27,054 nucleotides of DNA from an uncultured Alistipes sp. (lineage in GTDB: Bacteria > Bacteroidota > Bacteroidia > Bacteroidales > Rikenellaceae): positions 1 to 27,054 of the forward strand of contig URTU01000014.1 of NCBI GenBank assembly GCA_900550925.1. The letters run 5' to 3'. The notes under the pieces are model-generated. The model was not told the DNA's origin. It ran no database searches and saw nothing but the letters and a program-made list of their open reading frames with translations. Each line of letters opens with the position of its first letter. Position 1 is the stretch's first letter. The position numbers and the translations under genes were made by a program. Below, one piece after another: positions 1 through 7,680 of this stretch.

Positions 1-373
1 TGCCGTTGAATACGCCGCCGTAGTCTTTACCGGTCAGGGTAACGGCCTGGCGCGACACTTTGAGGTTGTAGCCCTCGGCCGGAGTGTCGAGCGACGGGTC
101 GAGCAGAAGCAGTATCTGACCGCTTTTTGCCTTGATGGGTTGCTCGTCCCGGAGTTCGGTGGTAAGGGTTGCGCCGACGGCCGGATCGAGATACTCCTTG
201 AGATAGCCGGCCAACGGGGCCAGCTGTTCGTTGTTGTAGATGATCTCGGACGAGCCGGAGAGTCGGAATTTGCCGCTTGCTGGGGCTTCGCTTACGGGCT
301 TGGGCACGATCGTCGAGCCGAAAGCCGAACTTAAGGATGTCAACACGCAGATTGTAAGAAGTTTAAGTTTCAT
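1..373 (-). CDS. Beta-N-acetylhexosaminidase (GH20), N-terminal part, cut by window edge
   Basis: Reading leftward from the ATG at 373-371 gives 124 codons with no stop before the window edge, so this is the first part of a longer gene. The product opens with a short basic and hydrophobic export signal (MKLKLLTICVLTSLSSAFG). It continues with IVPKPVSE, GKFRLSGSSEIIYN, YLKEYL, GYNLKVS and GKDYGGVFNG. This pattern matches the small alpha/beta domain (GH20b) that precedes the catalytic barrel in family 20 hexosaminidases, where 'Y.L.V....v.l.g.d..G.f.G' leads into the barrel. The catalytic Asp-Glu pair lies outside the window. Such enzymes remove terminal GlcNAc or GalNAc from glycans in the periplasm or at the surface. 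The gene is divergent from mazG across a compact promoter region. Family assignment is fairly secure; exact substrate is unknown. Confidence 0.82.
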   Translation of the reverse strand, partial: MKLKLLTICVLTSLSSAFGSTIVPKPVSEAPASGKFRLSGSSEIIYNNEQLAPLAGYLKEYLDPAVGATLTTELRDEQPIKAKSGQILLLLDPSLDTPAEGYNLKVSRQAVTLTGKDYGGVFNG

Positions 374-404
374 CGTTAAGAAATGTTGTGGTTAATAGAT
401 ACTG

Positions 405-412
405 CAAAGGTA
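405..412 (-). promoter_or_regulatory. Candidate -7 box (TACCTTTG) for the GH20 gene
   Basis: On the minus strand the sequence reads TACCTTTG, matching the Bacteroidota -7 consensus TAnnTTTG, and lies about 32 bases upstream of the GH20 start codon. No clear TTTG -33 element is visible at the usual distance. Confidence 0.6.
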
Positions 413-432
413 TTATTTTCGGCGGAAAAATC

Positions 433-440
433 TAATTTTG
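433..440 (+). promoter_or_regulatory. Candidate -7 box (TAATTTTG) for mazG
   Basis: TAATTTTG matches TAnnTTTG. Transcription would begin near 447, giving a leader of about 120 bases if mazG starts at 567. It lies back to back with the minus-strand box at 405-412, so the two divergent promoters overlap. The -33 element is weak or absent. Confidence 0.55.
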
Positions 441-566
441 CAGCGTAAAACAGCGCCATAATATTCATCACGGATGCGACACGACGGGCCGGTATACCTG
501 TCTGTGCGGGTTCCGAAAGAGTTGAAAAGGTGGGGTGCTGGCGATATATTTAACCCGATTTGGATT

Positions 567-1382
567 ATGGAAGACAAGAGATTGGCAGCCGTAGGGCGGC
601 TGTTGGATGTGATGGACGAGTTGCGGGCCAAATGTCCGTGGGATCGCGAACAGACTTTCGAGTCGCTGCGCAGCAACACCATTGAGGAGGCATACGAACT
701 GGTTGATGCGATTACGGATGGCGACATGGAGAATGTCAAGGAGGAGATCGGAGACCTGTTGCTGCATGTTGTGTTTTACGCCAAGATGGGCAGCGAGAAG
801 GGGCTGTTCGATCTGGGAGACGTGGCCGATGCGCTGTGCGACAAGTTGATATACCGTCATCCGCATGTCTTCGGCGACATACATGCCGATACGCCCGAGG
901 AGGTGAAGCACAACTGGGAGCAGCTCAAGTTGCGCAAGCAGCGTCGCAAGAAGGGTGTTCTGGGAGGAGTGCCGCGCAGTTTGCCGTCGATGGTCAAGGC
1001 CTACCGGATCGGGGAGAAGGCTGCCTCGGCCGGGTTCGACTGGCAGCGCCGCGAGGATGTCTGGGACAAGGTGCGCGAGGAATTGGGCGAGGTCGACCGT
1101 GAGATTGCCGCGAAGGATCACGACCGGATGGAGGCCGAATTCGGGGATCTGTTCTTCTCGATGATCAATGCGGCGCGGCTCTATGGGGTTGATCCGGAGC
1201 AGGCGCTCGAACGGACCAATCAGAAGTTCATCCGCCGTTTCGGGAGTGTTGAGCGTGCGGCCGAGGCGTCGGGGCGTCGGCTGGATGAGTTGACGCTCGA
1301 TGAGATGGAGGCGTTGTGGCAGGCGGCAAAGAGGGATGAAAAGCCGCAGGAGGCCGACGAAAAGAGTGAAAAAAAACGATAA
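567..1382 (+). CDS. mazG: Nucleoside triphosphate pyrophosphohydrolase MazG
   Basis: This 271-residue protein has the two-domain MazG architecture. The N-terminal all-alpha NTP-PPase domain carries the family signature CPWDREQT near residue 23, then IEEAYE and KEEIGDLLLHVVF, the acidic Mg2+-binding helices. A second related domain follows the linker KGVLGGVPRSLPSMVKAYRI and repeats the acidic pattern (REELGEVDREI, EAEFGDLFFSMINAAR). MazG hydrolyses (d)NTPs to monophosphate and pyrophosphate and is linked to removal of non-canonical nucleotides and to stress signalling. An in-frame ATG at 474 would add 31 residues. I prefer 567 because the family begins just before the RLLxxMDxLR helix and A/T-rich sequence precedes that ATG. 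The C-terminus is a charged Glu/Lys tail. The gene stands alone, with a strong promoter just after its stop. Confidence 0.93.
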   Translation: MEDKRLAAVGRLLDVMDELRAKCPWDREQTFESLRSNTIEEAYELVDAITDGDMENVKEEIGDLLLHVVFYAKMGSEKGLFDLGDVADALCDKLIYRHPHVFGDIHADTPEEVKHNWEQLKLRKQRRKKGVLGGVPRSLPSMVKAYRIGEKAASAGFDWQRREDVWDKVREELGEVDREIAAKDHDRMEAEFGDLFFSMINAARLYGVDPEQALERTNQKFIRRFGSVERAAEASGRRLDELTLDEMEALWQAAKRDEKPQEADEKSEKKR

Positions 1383-1384
1383 CG

Positions 1385-1416
1385 TTTGGCATTTAAATAA
1401 ATAAATATTATTTTTG
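1385..1416 (+). promoter_or_regulatory. Strong Bacteroidota-type promoter for the rimP-nusA-infB operon
   Basis: TTTG at 1385-1388 and TATTTTTG at 1409-1416 are separated by exactly 20 bases, an excellent match to TTTG-N19-21-TAnnTTTG. The spacer is A/T-rich. Transcription is expected to begin near 1422, more than 300 bases before the rimP start codon. The promoter begins immediately after the mazG stop codon. Confidence 0.8.
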
Positions 1417-1433
1417 CACAGCGAAAGAGAGAG

Positions 1434-1459
1434 AATTAGGGGACGAGAGTCCCCTAATT
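1434..1459 (+). other. Leader hairpin 1: 11-bp stem with GAGA tetraloop
   Basis: AATTAGGGGAC (1434-1444) pairs perfectly with GTCCCCTAATT (1449-1459) across the loop GAGA, a GNRA tetraloop closed by C-G. Only three T follow before C and G, so it does not look like an intrinsic terminator. It starts about 12 bases after the predicted transcription start and could protect the 5' end or act in regulation. Confidence 0.75.
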
Positions 1460-1500
1460 TCGTAATTGAAGGCGTCCGAAACGTATGTGATTGCCCTGAA

Positions 1501-1525
1501 CCCGTGGGTGTTACCCACTTGCGGG
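1501..1525 (+). other. Leader hairpin 2: GTGGGT/ACCCAC stem
   Basis: GTGGGT (1504-1509) pairs with ACCCAC (1513-1518) over a 3-base loop. The outer CCC (1501-1503) can pair with GGG (1523-1525) across a TTGC bulge. It sits directly before the G-rich polypurine tract. Confidence 0.55.
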
Positions 1526-1735
1526 GGGGGCGAGTGAGAGAGGGGGGCGAGAATGGGGATGGAGAGTGAAGCAGAGGGGAGAGGATGGAAGGAGAGAGGA
1601 AGAGAGAAGGAGAGAGAAGCTGTGGGGGGGGTGCAGAGAAGGGATGGAGAGGAGCAGGGATGTTTTTTGTGGTGGGAGAGAATGGTTCGAGGCGGGGTGC
1701 AGAGATCAGTAGTTTGAACAACACCATTTGAAAAT

Positions 1736-2203
1736 ATGATAGAACGCGAAAAAATATTGGCGGTGGCCGAACGATTGCTCGAAGGCAGCGACATGTTCGT
1801 TGTGGAGTGCAACTGCTCGCCGTCAAACGAAATAGAACTTGTTGTCGACAGCGATTCGTCGGTCTCGATCGAGTCGTGCGTCAACCTGAGCAATGCCGTA
1901 AACGAGGCATTCGACCGTGACGAGGAGGATTTCTCGCTGACCGTCTCGTCGGCCGGCATCGGATCGCCGCTGAAGGTCTACCGGCAGTATGCAAAATTGG
2001 TCGGGCGGCCGGTGGAGGTGCTTCTGGAGAACGGTACGAAGATCCTCGCCACGCTGACCGGGGCCGAACCCGATGCCATCACACTCTCGTATGAGGACAA
2101 GGTCGCCGTCGAGGGCAAGAAACGCAAACAGAAGGTTACGGTGGTCAACCGCTATCCGCTCGAAGAGGTGCGCTGGACAAAGGAGTACCTCGACTACAAG
2201 TAG
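1736..2203 (+). CDS. rimP: Ribosome maturation factor RimP
   Basis: This 155-residue protein has the usual RimP length and two-domain layout. The N-terminal alpha/beta domain (about residues 1-80) contains EIELVVDSDSSVSIESCVNLSNAV and ends with the family hallmark SSAGIGSPLK, equivalent to the SSPGLDRPLK motif of other phyla. An SH3-like domain (YAKLVGRPVEVLLENG onward) follows. RimP binds the free 30S subunit and is needed for its late maturation. It is first in rimP-nusA-infB, an order conserved across bacteria, with 33 bases before nusA. The ATG at 1736 is preceded by A/T-rich sequence rather than a clear Shine-Dalgarno, as is usual in this phylum. The long purine-rich leader upstream is the odd feature of the locus. 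Confidence 0.93.
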   Translation: MIEREKILAVAERLLEGSDMFVVECNCSPSNEIELVVDSDSSVSIESCVNLSNAVNEAFDRDEEDFSLTVSSAGIGSPLKVYRQYAKLVGRPVEVLLENGTKILATLTGAEPDAITLSYEDKVAVEGKKRKQKVTVVNRYPLEEVRWTKEYLDYK

Positions 2204-2236
2204 GAATATTTAATAAACAATACGATAATACAAAAC

Positions 2237-3466
2237 ATGGACAACCTGAATCTAATCAGTAATTTCGCCGAGTTCAAGGAGCTGAAGAACATAGACAAGA
2301 GCACCATGATCGGCGTTTTGGAGGATGTTTTCCGCCACGCTTTGCAGAAACAGTATGAGACCGACGAGAATTTCGACGTCATCATCAACCCCGAGAAGGG
2401 TGACCTGGAGATCTGGCGCAACCGTACGGTTGTGGCTGACGATGCGCTCGAAAATCCCAATCTTCAGATCACGGTGTCGGAGGCCAAGAAGAGCGACCCG
2501 ACATACGAAGTGGGCGACGAGTTTGCCGACGAGATCAAACTCAGTTCGTTCGGCCGCCGTACGGTGCTGTCGCTGCGTCAGAACCTGGCTTCCCGCATCC
2601 TCGATCTCGAAAAGGCAAACCTCTATGAGAAATATTCGGAGAAGGTCGGCGAGATCGTGACAGGTGAGGTCTATCAGGTCTGGAAAAAGGAGATCCTGGT
2701 GCTGGACGACGAGGACAACGAACTGATCCTGCCCAAGTCGGAGCAGATTCCCAACGACTTCTTCCGCAAGGGCGATTCAATCCGTGCGATCGTGGCCCGC
2801 GTCGAGATGATCAACAACACCCCGCGTATTATCCTGTCGCGTACGGCGAACGAATTCCTCGAGCGTCTGTTCGAGCAGGAGGTGCCCGAGATCTTCGACG
2901 GTCTGATCACCATCAAGAAGATCGTGCGCATCCCGGGCGAAAGGGCAAAGGTCGCCGTCGAGTCGTATGACGACCGTATCGATCCGGTTGGAGCGTGCGT
3001 CGGCATGAAGGGTTCGCGCATATATTCTATCGTCAAGGAGCTGCGCAACGAGAACATCGACGTGATCAACTATACCACCAATACCCAGCTGATGATTCAG
3101 CGGGCGCTGAATCCGGCCAAGATCTCGAGCATCACAATCGACGAGGAGAACAAGACCGCATCGGTATACCTCAAGCCCGACCAGGTTTCGCTGGCTATCG
3201 GCAAGGGCGGTCTGAATATCCGCCTTGCCAAGATGCTGACCGGTTACGACGTGGATGTCTACCGCGAGGTCGAGGAGGAGGATGTCGACCTGAAGGAGTT
3301 CGCCGACGAGATCGAACCCTGGATCATCAAGGCCCTGAAGGATATCGGTTGCGATACGGCCAAGAGCGTACTGGCACTGCCGGTGGATGAGCTGGCCCGT
3401 CGTGCCGACCTTGAGGAGGAGACCGTAAAGGATGTCATGGCCATACTGCGCGCCGAGTTCGAATAG
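2237..3466 (+). CDS. nusA: Transcription termination/antitermination factor NusA
   Basis: This 409-residue protein shows the NusA domain order. The N-terminal RNA-polymerase-binding domain runs from residue 1 to about 130 and includes SFGRRTVLSLRQNL. An S1 domain (about 135-200) starts at GEIVTGEVYQVWKKEILV. Tandem KH domains follow with GxxG loops at 256-259 (GMKG in GACVGMKGSRI) and 322-325 (GKGG in SLAIGKGGLNIRLA). A short helical tail follows, but the two acidic C-terminal repeats of the E. coli protein are absent, as in many other phyla. NusA rides on elongating polymerase and modulates pausing, termination and antitermination. It is the second gene of the operon. Confidence 0.95.
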   Translation: MDNLNLISNFAEFKELKNIDKSTMIGVLEDVFRHALQKQYETDENFDVIINPEKGDLEIWRNRTVVADDALENPNLQITVSEAKKSDPTYEVGDEFADEIKLSSFGRRTVLSLRQNLASRILDLEKANLYEKYSEKVGEIVTGEVYQVWKKEILVLDDEDNELILPKSEQIPNDFFRKGDSIRAIVARVEMINNTPRIILSRTANEFLERLFEQEVPEIFDGLITIKKIVRIPGERAKVAVESYDDRIDPVGACVGMKGSRIYSIVKELRNENIDVINYTTNTQLMIQRALNPAKISSITIDEENKTASVYLKPDQVSLAIGKGGLNIRLAKMLTGYDVDVYREVEEEDVDLKEFADEIEPWIIKALKDIGCDTAKSVLALPVDELARRADLEEETVKDVMAILRAEFE

Positions 3467-3498
3467 CCTCGGCCCGTAATGCAGACCATTTTTTTCAT

Positions 3499-3506
3499 TA
3501 ACTTTG
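3499..3506 (+). promoter_or_regulatory. Candidate internal promoter (-7 box TAACTTTG) for infB
   Basis: TAACTTTG matches TAnnTTTG and lies 22 bases before the infB ATG, so a transcript from it would have a leader of about 15 bases. The same core, TAACTTTGTAA, recurs before tamB at 7681. No TTTG is visible at the -33 position, so strength is uncertain. Confidence 0.5.
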
Positions 3507-3528
3507 TAAATTATTAAAGAAACAAAAT

Positions 3529-6363
3529 ATGTCAAACGAACGAAGGCTTAGGCTCCATCAGGTTGCAAGAGAGTTTAAGGTAGGAATCAATACGATTACG
3601 GATTTCCTTGAAAAGAAGGGTGTTTCGATCGAGAGTTCGCCCAGTACGCTGATCGAACCGGATGTTTACGCCATTCTGGACAAGGAGTTCGGAGCGAATC
3701 GCGGTACGGATCCGCGCAGCGACGTGCGCGAACGGATCTCGCAGAAACAGACCTCGGTGTCGCTCGATCGCAAGAAGGGTGACGACGGATTCAAGGATGA
3801 GGTCGTGATCAAGAGCAAAGGTGTTTTTTCGATCAAGGATGAAGTGCGGACCAGCGGACCTAAGATAATCGGCAAGATCGACTTGTCGGATAATCGCGGC
3901 AAAGGCTCTAAACCTGAGGAGCCTGCGACATCGTTCGTGAAGAAGGAGACTGCGGAGCATGTGGAACCGCGTCGGGAGAAGCCGGCGGCCGAACCTGTTC
4001 CGGCAGCGGCGGCCGAGGCGGCGGAACCTGCCCGGACCTCTGAAGAAAAGAGTTCGGCAGCGGCAGTTTCGGAGAAGCCCCAGTCGGCACCTGCGGCTGA
4101 GCAGGTACAACCGGCACCGGTCGCTCCGGCAGCAGATTTCCACAACAAGACATACGATGAGCGTATGGCGGAGAGTCAGGATGACATTTTCCGGACGCAG
4201 AGTACACAGTTGGCCGGGCCGAACGTGATCGGAACGATCGACGTATCTCAGTTCCAGGCCGGCGGCCGCCATCCCAAGCGCAAGCGTATCACCAAGGACA
4301 AGGTGGATGTAACCAAGCCGCAGCAGAACATGGCGCCGAAACAGAACGGCGGCCGCAATATGCCTCCGAAGCCGGCGCAGGGAGCACAGCCACAGCAGCC
4401 TGTCGGCAAGAAGAACAAGAAGAAACAGAAATCGATGCCCAAACCCATCGTACGTCCCGAAGTGAGCGACGAGGAGGTGGCAAAGCAGGTTAAGGATACG
4501 TTGGCACGTCTGACGGCCAAGAATGCCAAGAGCAAGGGTGCCAAATACCGAAAGGAGAAGCGAGAGGCCGTATCGGCCAAGATGAACGAGGAGATCGAAC
4601 GCGCCGAACACGAACGTTCGGTACTGAAGGTTACCGAGTTCGTTACGGTGAGCGAGCTGGCGACGATGATGAACGTATCGGTCAACGACGTGATTACGGC
4701 CTGCATGAACCTCGGTCTGATGGTTTCGATCAACCAGCGCCTCGATGCCGAAGCGTTGGTGGTCGTAGCCGAGGAGTTCGGATTTACGGTCGAATTCGTC
4801 TCGGTGGAGATTCAGGAGGCGATCGAAGACGAGACCGATGATGAGGATGAACTGGTTCCGCGTCCGCCGATCGTGGTGGTGATGGGACACGTCGACCACG
4901 GTAAGACTTCGCTGCTCGACAATATCCGCAAGACAAACGTCATCGAAGGCGAGGCCGGCGGTATTACCCAGCACATCGGTGCCTACAGCGTCGAACTGAA
5001 CGGTCAGAAGATTACTTTCCTCGACACTCCGGGCCACGAGGCCTTCACGGCGATGCGAGCCCGCGGTGCGAAGGTTACCGACGTTGCGATCATCATCGTG
5101 GCGGCCGACGACAATGTGATGCCGCAGACCGTCGAGGCGATCAACCACGCTGCTGCGGCAGGTGTGCCGATCGTCTTTGCGATAAACAAGATAGACAAGC
5201 CCGGGGCAAACCCCGACCATATCAAGGAGCAGCTGGCCAACATGAACTACCTGGTTGAGGACTGGGGCGGCAAGTACCAGTGTCAGGAGATTTCGGCAAA
5301 GAAGGGCATCAACCTCGACAAACTTTTGGAGAAGGTGCTTCTCGAGGCCGAGCTGCTCGAACTGAAGGCCAACCCGAATCGTCGTGCCGTGGGTACGGTG
5401 ATCGAGTCGACACTTGACAAGGGCCGCGGATATGTAGCGACGCTGCTGGTGCAGAACGGTACGTTGCATGTGGGTGACGTGCTGTTGTCGGGAGTTCATT
5501 CGGGACGTGTTAAGGCGATGTTCAACGAACGCGGCCAGAAGGTCGAGGCGGCACCGCCGTCGACACCCGTACAGGTGCTCGGTCTGAACGGCGCTCCGCA
5601 GGCCGGCGATACCTTCAACGTGATGGAGGATGACCGCTCGGCCCGCGAAATAGCCAATAAACGCGAACAGTTGCAGCGCATGCAGGGTCTGATGACCCAG
5701 AAGCACGTTACGCTCGACGAGATCGGCCGCCGCATTGCGATCGGTTCGTTCAAGGAGCTGAACATCATCGTCAAGGGTGACGTTGACGGATCTGTCGAGG
5801 CCATGGCCGGATCGCTGATCAAGCTGTCGAAGGATGAGGTGCAGGTCAATGTGATACATTCGGCCGTGGGTCAGATCTCGGAGTCGGATGTGCTGCTGGC
5901 GGCCGCGTCGAATGCCATTATCGTCGGTTTCCAGGTCCGCCCGAGCGTCGGTGCCCGCCGTCTGGCCGAGCAGGAGGAGATCGAGATCCGTCTCTATTCG
6001 ATCATCTACGATGCCATCAACGACATCAAGGATGCTATCGAGGGTATGCTCGAACCGGTCATGAAGGAGGAGATCGTATGCTCGGTCGAGGTGATGGAGA
6101 CCTTCAAGATCTCGAAGGTCGGTACTATTGCCGGCTGTATCGTCCGCGAGGGCAAGCTCACCCGAAATACCCCGATACGTGTCATCCGCGACGGTATAGT
6201 TATCTATACGGGCCGTCTGGGGTCGCTCAAGCGCTACAAGGATGACGTGAAGGAGGTTTCGTCGGGAATGGAGTGTGGTCTGAATATCGAGAGCTTCAAC
6301 GACGTGCGTATCGGCGATATCGTCGAGGGTTACGAGCAGGTCGAGGAGAAGCGCAACAAATAG
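3529..6363 (+). CDS. infB: Translation initiation factor IF-2
   Basis: This 944-residue GTPase delivers initiator tRNA to the 30S subunit and promotes subunit joining. The N-terminus (RLRLHQVAREFKVGINTITDFLEKKG) is an IF2-N-like helical domain. A long low-complexity linker rich in Ala, Pro, Glu and Lys follows (about residues 120-350), and a second IF2-N-like module (VTEFVTVSELATMMNVSVNDVI) precedes the GTPase. The G motifs are intact: GHVDHGKT at 453-460, DTPGH at 499-503 and NKID at 553-556. Domains II-IV follow (ESTLDKGRGYVATLLVQNG, then VKGDVDGSVEAM, then the fMet-tRNA-binding C2 domain to the end). The linker length and composition match Bacteroidota IF-2. It is the last gene of the operon, about 65 bases before a terminator stem. 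Confidence 0.97.
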   Translation: MSNERRLRLHQVAREFKVGINTITDFLEKKGVSIESSPSTLIEPDVYAILDKEFGANRGTDPRSDVRERISQKQTSVSLDRKKGDDGFKDEVVIKSKGVFSIKDEVRTSGPKIIGKIDLSDNRGKGSKPEEPATSFVKKETAEHVEPRREKPAAEPVPAAAAEAAEPARTSEEKSSAAAVSEKPQSAPAAEQVQPAPVAPAADFHNKTYDERMAESQDDIFRTQSTQLAGPNVIGTIDVSQFQAGGRHPKRKRITKDKVDVTKPQQNMAPKQNGGRNMPPKPAQGAQPQQPVGKKNKKKQKSMPKPIVRPEVSDEEVAKQVKDTLARLTAKNAKSKGAKYRKEKREAVSAKMNEEIERAEHERSVLKVTEFVTVSELATMMNVSVNDVITACMNLGLMVSINQRLDAEALVVVAEEFGFTVEFVSVEIQEAIEDETDDEDELVPRPPIVVVMGHVDHGKTSLLDNIRKTNVIEGEAGGITQHIGAYSVELNGQKITFLDTPGHEAFTAMRARGAKVTDVAIIIVAADDNVMPQTVEAINHAAAAGVPIVFAINKIDKPGANPDHIKEQLANMNYLVEDWGGKYQCQEISAKKGINLDKLLEKVLLEAELLELKANPNRRAVGTVIESTLDKGRGYVATLLVQNGTLHVGDVLLSGVHSGRVKAMFNERGQKVEAAPPSTPVQVLGLNGAPQAGDTFNVMEDDRSAREIANKREQLQRMQGLMTQKHVTLDEIGRRIAIGSFKELNIIVKGDVDGSVEAMAGSLIKLSKDEVQVNVIHSAVGQISESDVLLAAASNAIIVGFQVRPSVGARRLAEQEEIEIRLYSIIYDAINDIKDAIEGMLEPVMKEEIVCSVEVMETFKISKVGTIAGCIVREGKLTRNTPIRVIRDGIVIYTGRLGSLKRYKDDVKEVSSGMECGLNIESFNDVRIGDIVEGYEQVEEKRNK

Positions 6364-6428
6364 GGCCCGTGACGGGACCAGATGCCGATGCAATGGGGGA
6401 CGGGTGTCCCGCCGTTGCGTGGCGGAAC

Positions 6429-6463
6429 AATAAAACGGCCGGAATAATTCCAGCCGTTTTATT
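6429..6463. terminator. Bidirectional intrinsic terminator between infB and tsaD
   Basis: AATAAAACGGC (6429-6439) pairs with GCCGTTTTATT (6453-6463), with an inner GG/CC pair around AATAATT. The A-rich left and T-rich right flanks provide a U tract on either strand, as expected between the convergent infB and tsaD genes. Confidence 0.8.
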
Positions 6464-6545
6464 GTTCTTGTTGTATGGTGGAGAGGACGGTGATTCGTGT
6501 GCAACGTATGCCGTGCTGAAGGCTCCAGGGCAGATTCCTGTCCTT

Positions 6546-6583
6546 CGGTTCGGAAGGAGAGCCCGCGGTTCGGAAGGAGAGCC
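6546..6583. repeat. Short tandem direct repeat, 18 of 20 bases
   Basis: CGGTTCGGAAGGAGAGCC occurs at 6546-6563 and again at 6566-6583, a perfect 18-base match with a 20-base period. It lies just beyond the 3' end of tsaD. No gene is seen in the stretch. Confidence 0.85.
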
Positions 6584-6600
6584 AGCTGTGTAGTTTGAGA

Positions 6601-7650
6601 CTATTGCCGTTCGGCGGCTGGCGTGCCTGTAAGTCCTTCGCAACGCGTTACCGGCGTAATGTCGAGCGAGGCGAACTCTCCGTGCTGGTATTTGTAATAA
6701 CCCGCCACGGCGATCATCGCGGCATTGTCGGTCGTGAAACGGCGTTCGGGAATGAATGTCCTCCAACTGTGCCGGCGCCCCGTCTCGGCTACCGCCTCGC
6801 GAAGTCCCGAATTGGCCGAAACTCCTCCGGCTATGGCAATATCCTTGATATGGTAGAATTTGGCGGCCTTGATCAGTTTGTCGAGCAGGATGTCAATGAT
6901 GGTTCCCTGGAGCGATGCGCAGATGTCGGCCTTGTTCTTCTCGACGAAATCGGGATCGGCTGCCACCTCGTCGCGCAACGTGTAGAGGAACGAGGTCTTG
7001 AGCCCGCTGAACGAATAGTCGAAACCGTCGATATGAGGCTTGGCGAAACGGATTGCCTTCGGGTTTCCCTGGGCGGCGAGCTTGTCGATGACCGGACCGC
7101 CTGGGTATGGCAGGCCGATGGCCTTTGCGCACTTGTCGAAAGCCTCGCCGGCAGCATCGTCTATGGTCGTACCGACGATCTGCATCTCGGCCGGCGAGTC
7201 GACCTTTACGATCTGGGTGTGTCCGCCGCTGACGAGCAGGCACAGGAACGGGAATTCGGGATGCGGCAGCGTGCGGTCGGGCAGGTCGATGAAGTGCGAA
7301 AGTATGTGTCCGCAGAGGTGGTTTACCTCGATGAGCGGTATGTTGTTTGCAATCGCAAGACCTTTGGCGAAAGAGACGCCCACGAGCAGCGATCCGAGCA
7401 GGCCCGGCCCGCGCGTAAATGCGATGGCATCGATCTGGTCGATGGTAATGCCGGCCTCCTTGATTGCGGTGTCGACGACCGGAATGATGTTCTGCTGGTG
7501 TGCGCGCGAGGCGAGTTCGGGAATTACACCGCCGTATTTCTGGTGTACGGCCTGACTTGCAATGACGTTCGAAAGCAGTACGCGGTCGCGGATGACGGCT
7601 GCCGAAGTGTCGTCGCACGAGGACTCGATGCCTAAGATGGTAATGTTCAT
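6601..7650 (-). CDS. tsaD: tRNA N6-adenosine threonylcarbamoyltransferase TsaD
   Basis: This 349-residue protein is a full-length TsaD/Kae1/Gcp family member of the ASKHA fold. It opens with GIESSCDDTSAAV, followed by GGVIPELASRAH, the GPGLLGSLLVG segment and the metal-binding HxxxH pair H111 and H115 (NHLCGH). Further motifs are LLVSGGHT, AIAGGVSANSGLRE and TTDNAAMIA near the C-terminus. TsaD transfers the threonylcarbamoyl group from TC-AMP to A37 of ANN-decoding tRNAs, with TsaB and TsaE as partners elsewhere in the genome. It is convergent with infB and divergent from tamB, with only 57 bases between the two start codons. I believe the tsaD/tamB neighbourhood is common in this phylum. Confidence 0.96.
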   Translation of the reverse strand: MNITILGIESSCDDTSAAVIRDRVLLSNVIASQAVHQKYGGVIPELASRAHQQNIIPVVDTAIKEAGITIDQIDAIAFTRGPGLLGSLLVGVSFAKGLAIANNIPLIEVNHLCGHILSHFIDLPDRTLPHPEFPFLCLLVSGGHTQIVKVDSPAEMQIVGTTIDDAAGEAFDKCAKAIGLPYPGGPVIDKLAAQGNPKAIRFAKPHIDGFDYSFSGLKTSFLYTLRDEVAADPDFVEKNKADICASLQGTIIDILLDKLIKAAKFYHIKDIAIAGGVSANSGLREAVAETGRRHSWRTFIPERRFTTDNAAMIAVAGYYKYQHGEFASLDITPVTRCEGLTGTPAAERQ

Positions 7651-7680
7651 TTTTATTGCGGGTTTATCGTAAAAAATACC

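Larger units (their letters stand above)
1417..1735 (+). promoter_or_regulatory. Long leader of the rimP operon: two hairpins, then a polypurine tract
   Basis: This stretch contains no convincing gene. Its first third holds two hairpins, listed separately. From 1523 to 1660 the plus strand is almost all purine: I count 15 pyrimidines in 138 bases, including an uninterrupted purine run at 1587-1619. It includes G runs at 1523-1530, 1542-1547, 1555-1558, 1576-1579 and 1624-1631. The last 50 bases return to ordinary composition before the rimP ATG. A leader of this length with early structure suggests post-transcriptional control of the operon or a separate small RNA. I could not assign it to a known RNA family. 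In E. coli the same operon begins with a tRNA gene and is autoregulated, but I see no tRNA here. Confidence 0.6.

Noticed and set aside
474..566. Upstream start for mazG adding 31 residues
   Set aside because: The extra residues do not resemble the MazG N-terminus, and the ATG at 567 has the A/T-rich upstream context typical of the phylum. The longer form cannot be fully excluded.
1434..1459. Leader hairpin 1 as an intrinsic terminator for mazG
   Set aside because: Only three T follow the stem before C and G, and the hairpin lies downstream of a strong new promoter, so it belongs to the rimP leader.
468..1826. A 452-residue open frame on the minus strand covering mazG and the rimP leader
   Set aside because: It is antisense to the well-supported mazG and owes its length to the polypyrimidine complement of the purine tract, giving a low-complexity Ser/Pro/Leu stretch. 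No family resemblance.
3532..6504. A 990-residue open frame antisense to infB
   Set aside because: It mirrors the codon bias of the infB strand, is rich in Arg/His/Leu and Asp, and matches no protein pattern.
6595..7635. A 346-residue plus-strand frame opposite tsaD
   Set aside because: The minus-strand TsaD carries every family motif; the opposite frame has none and no promoter.
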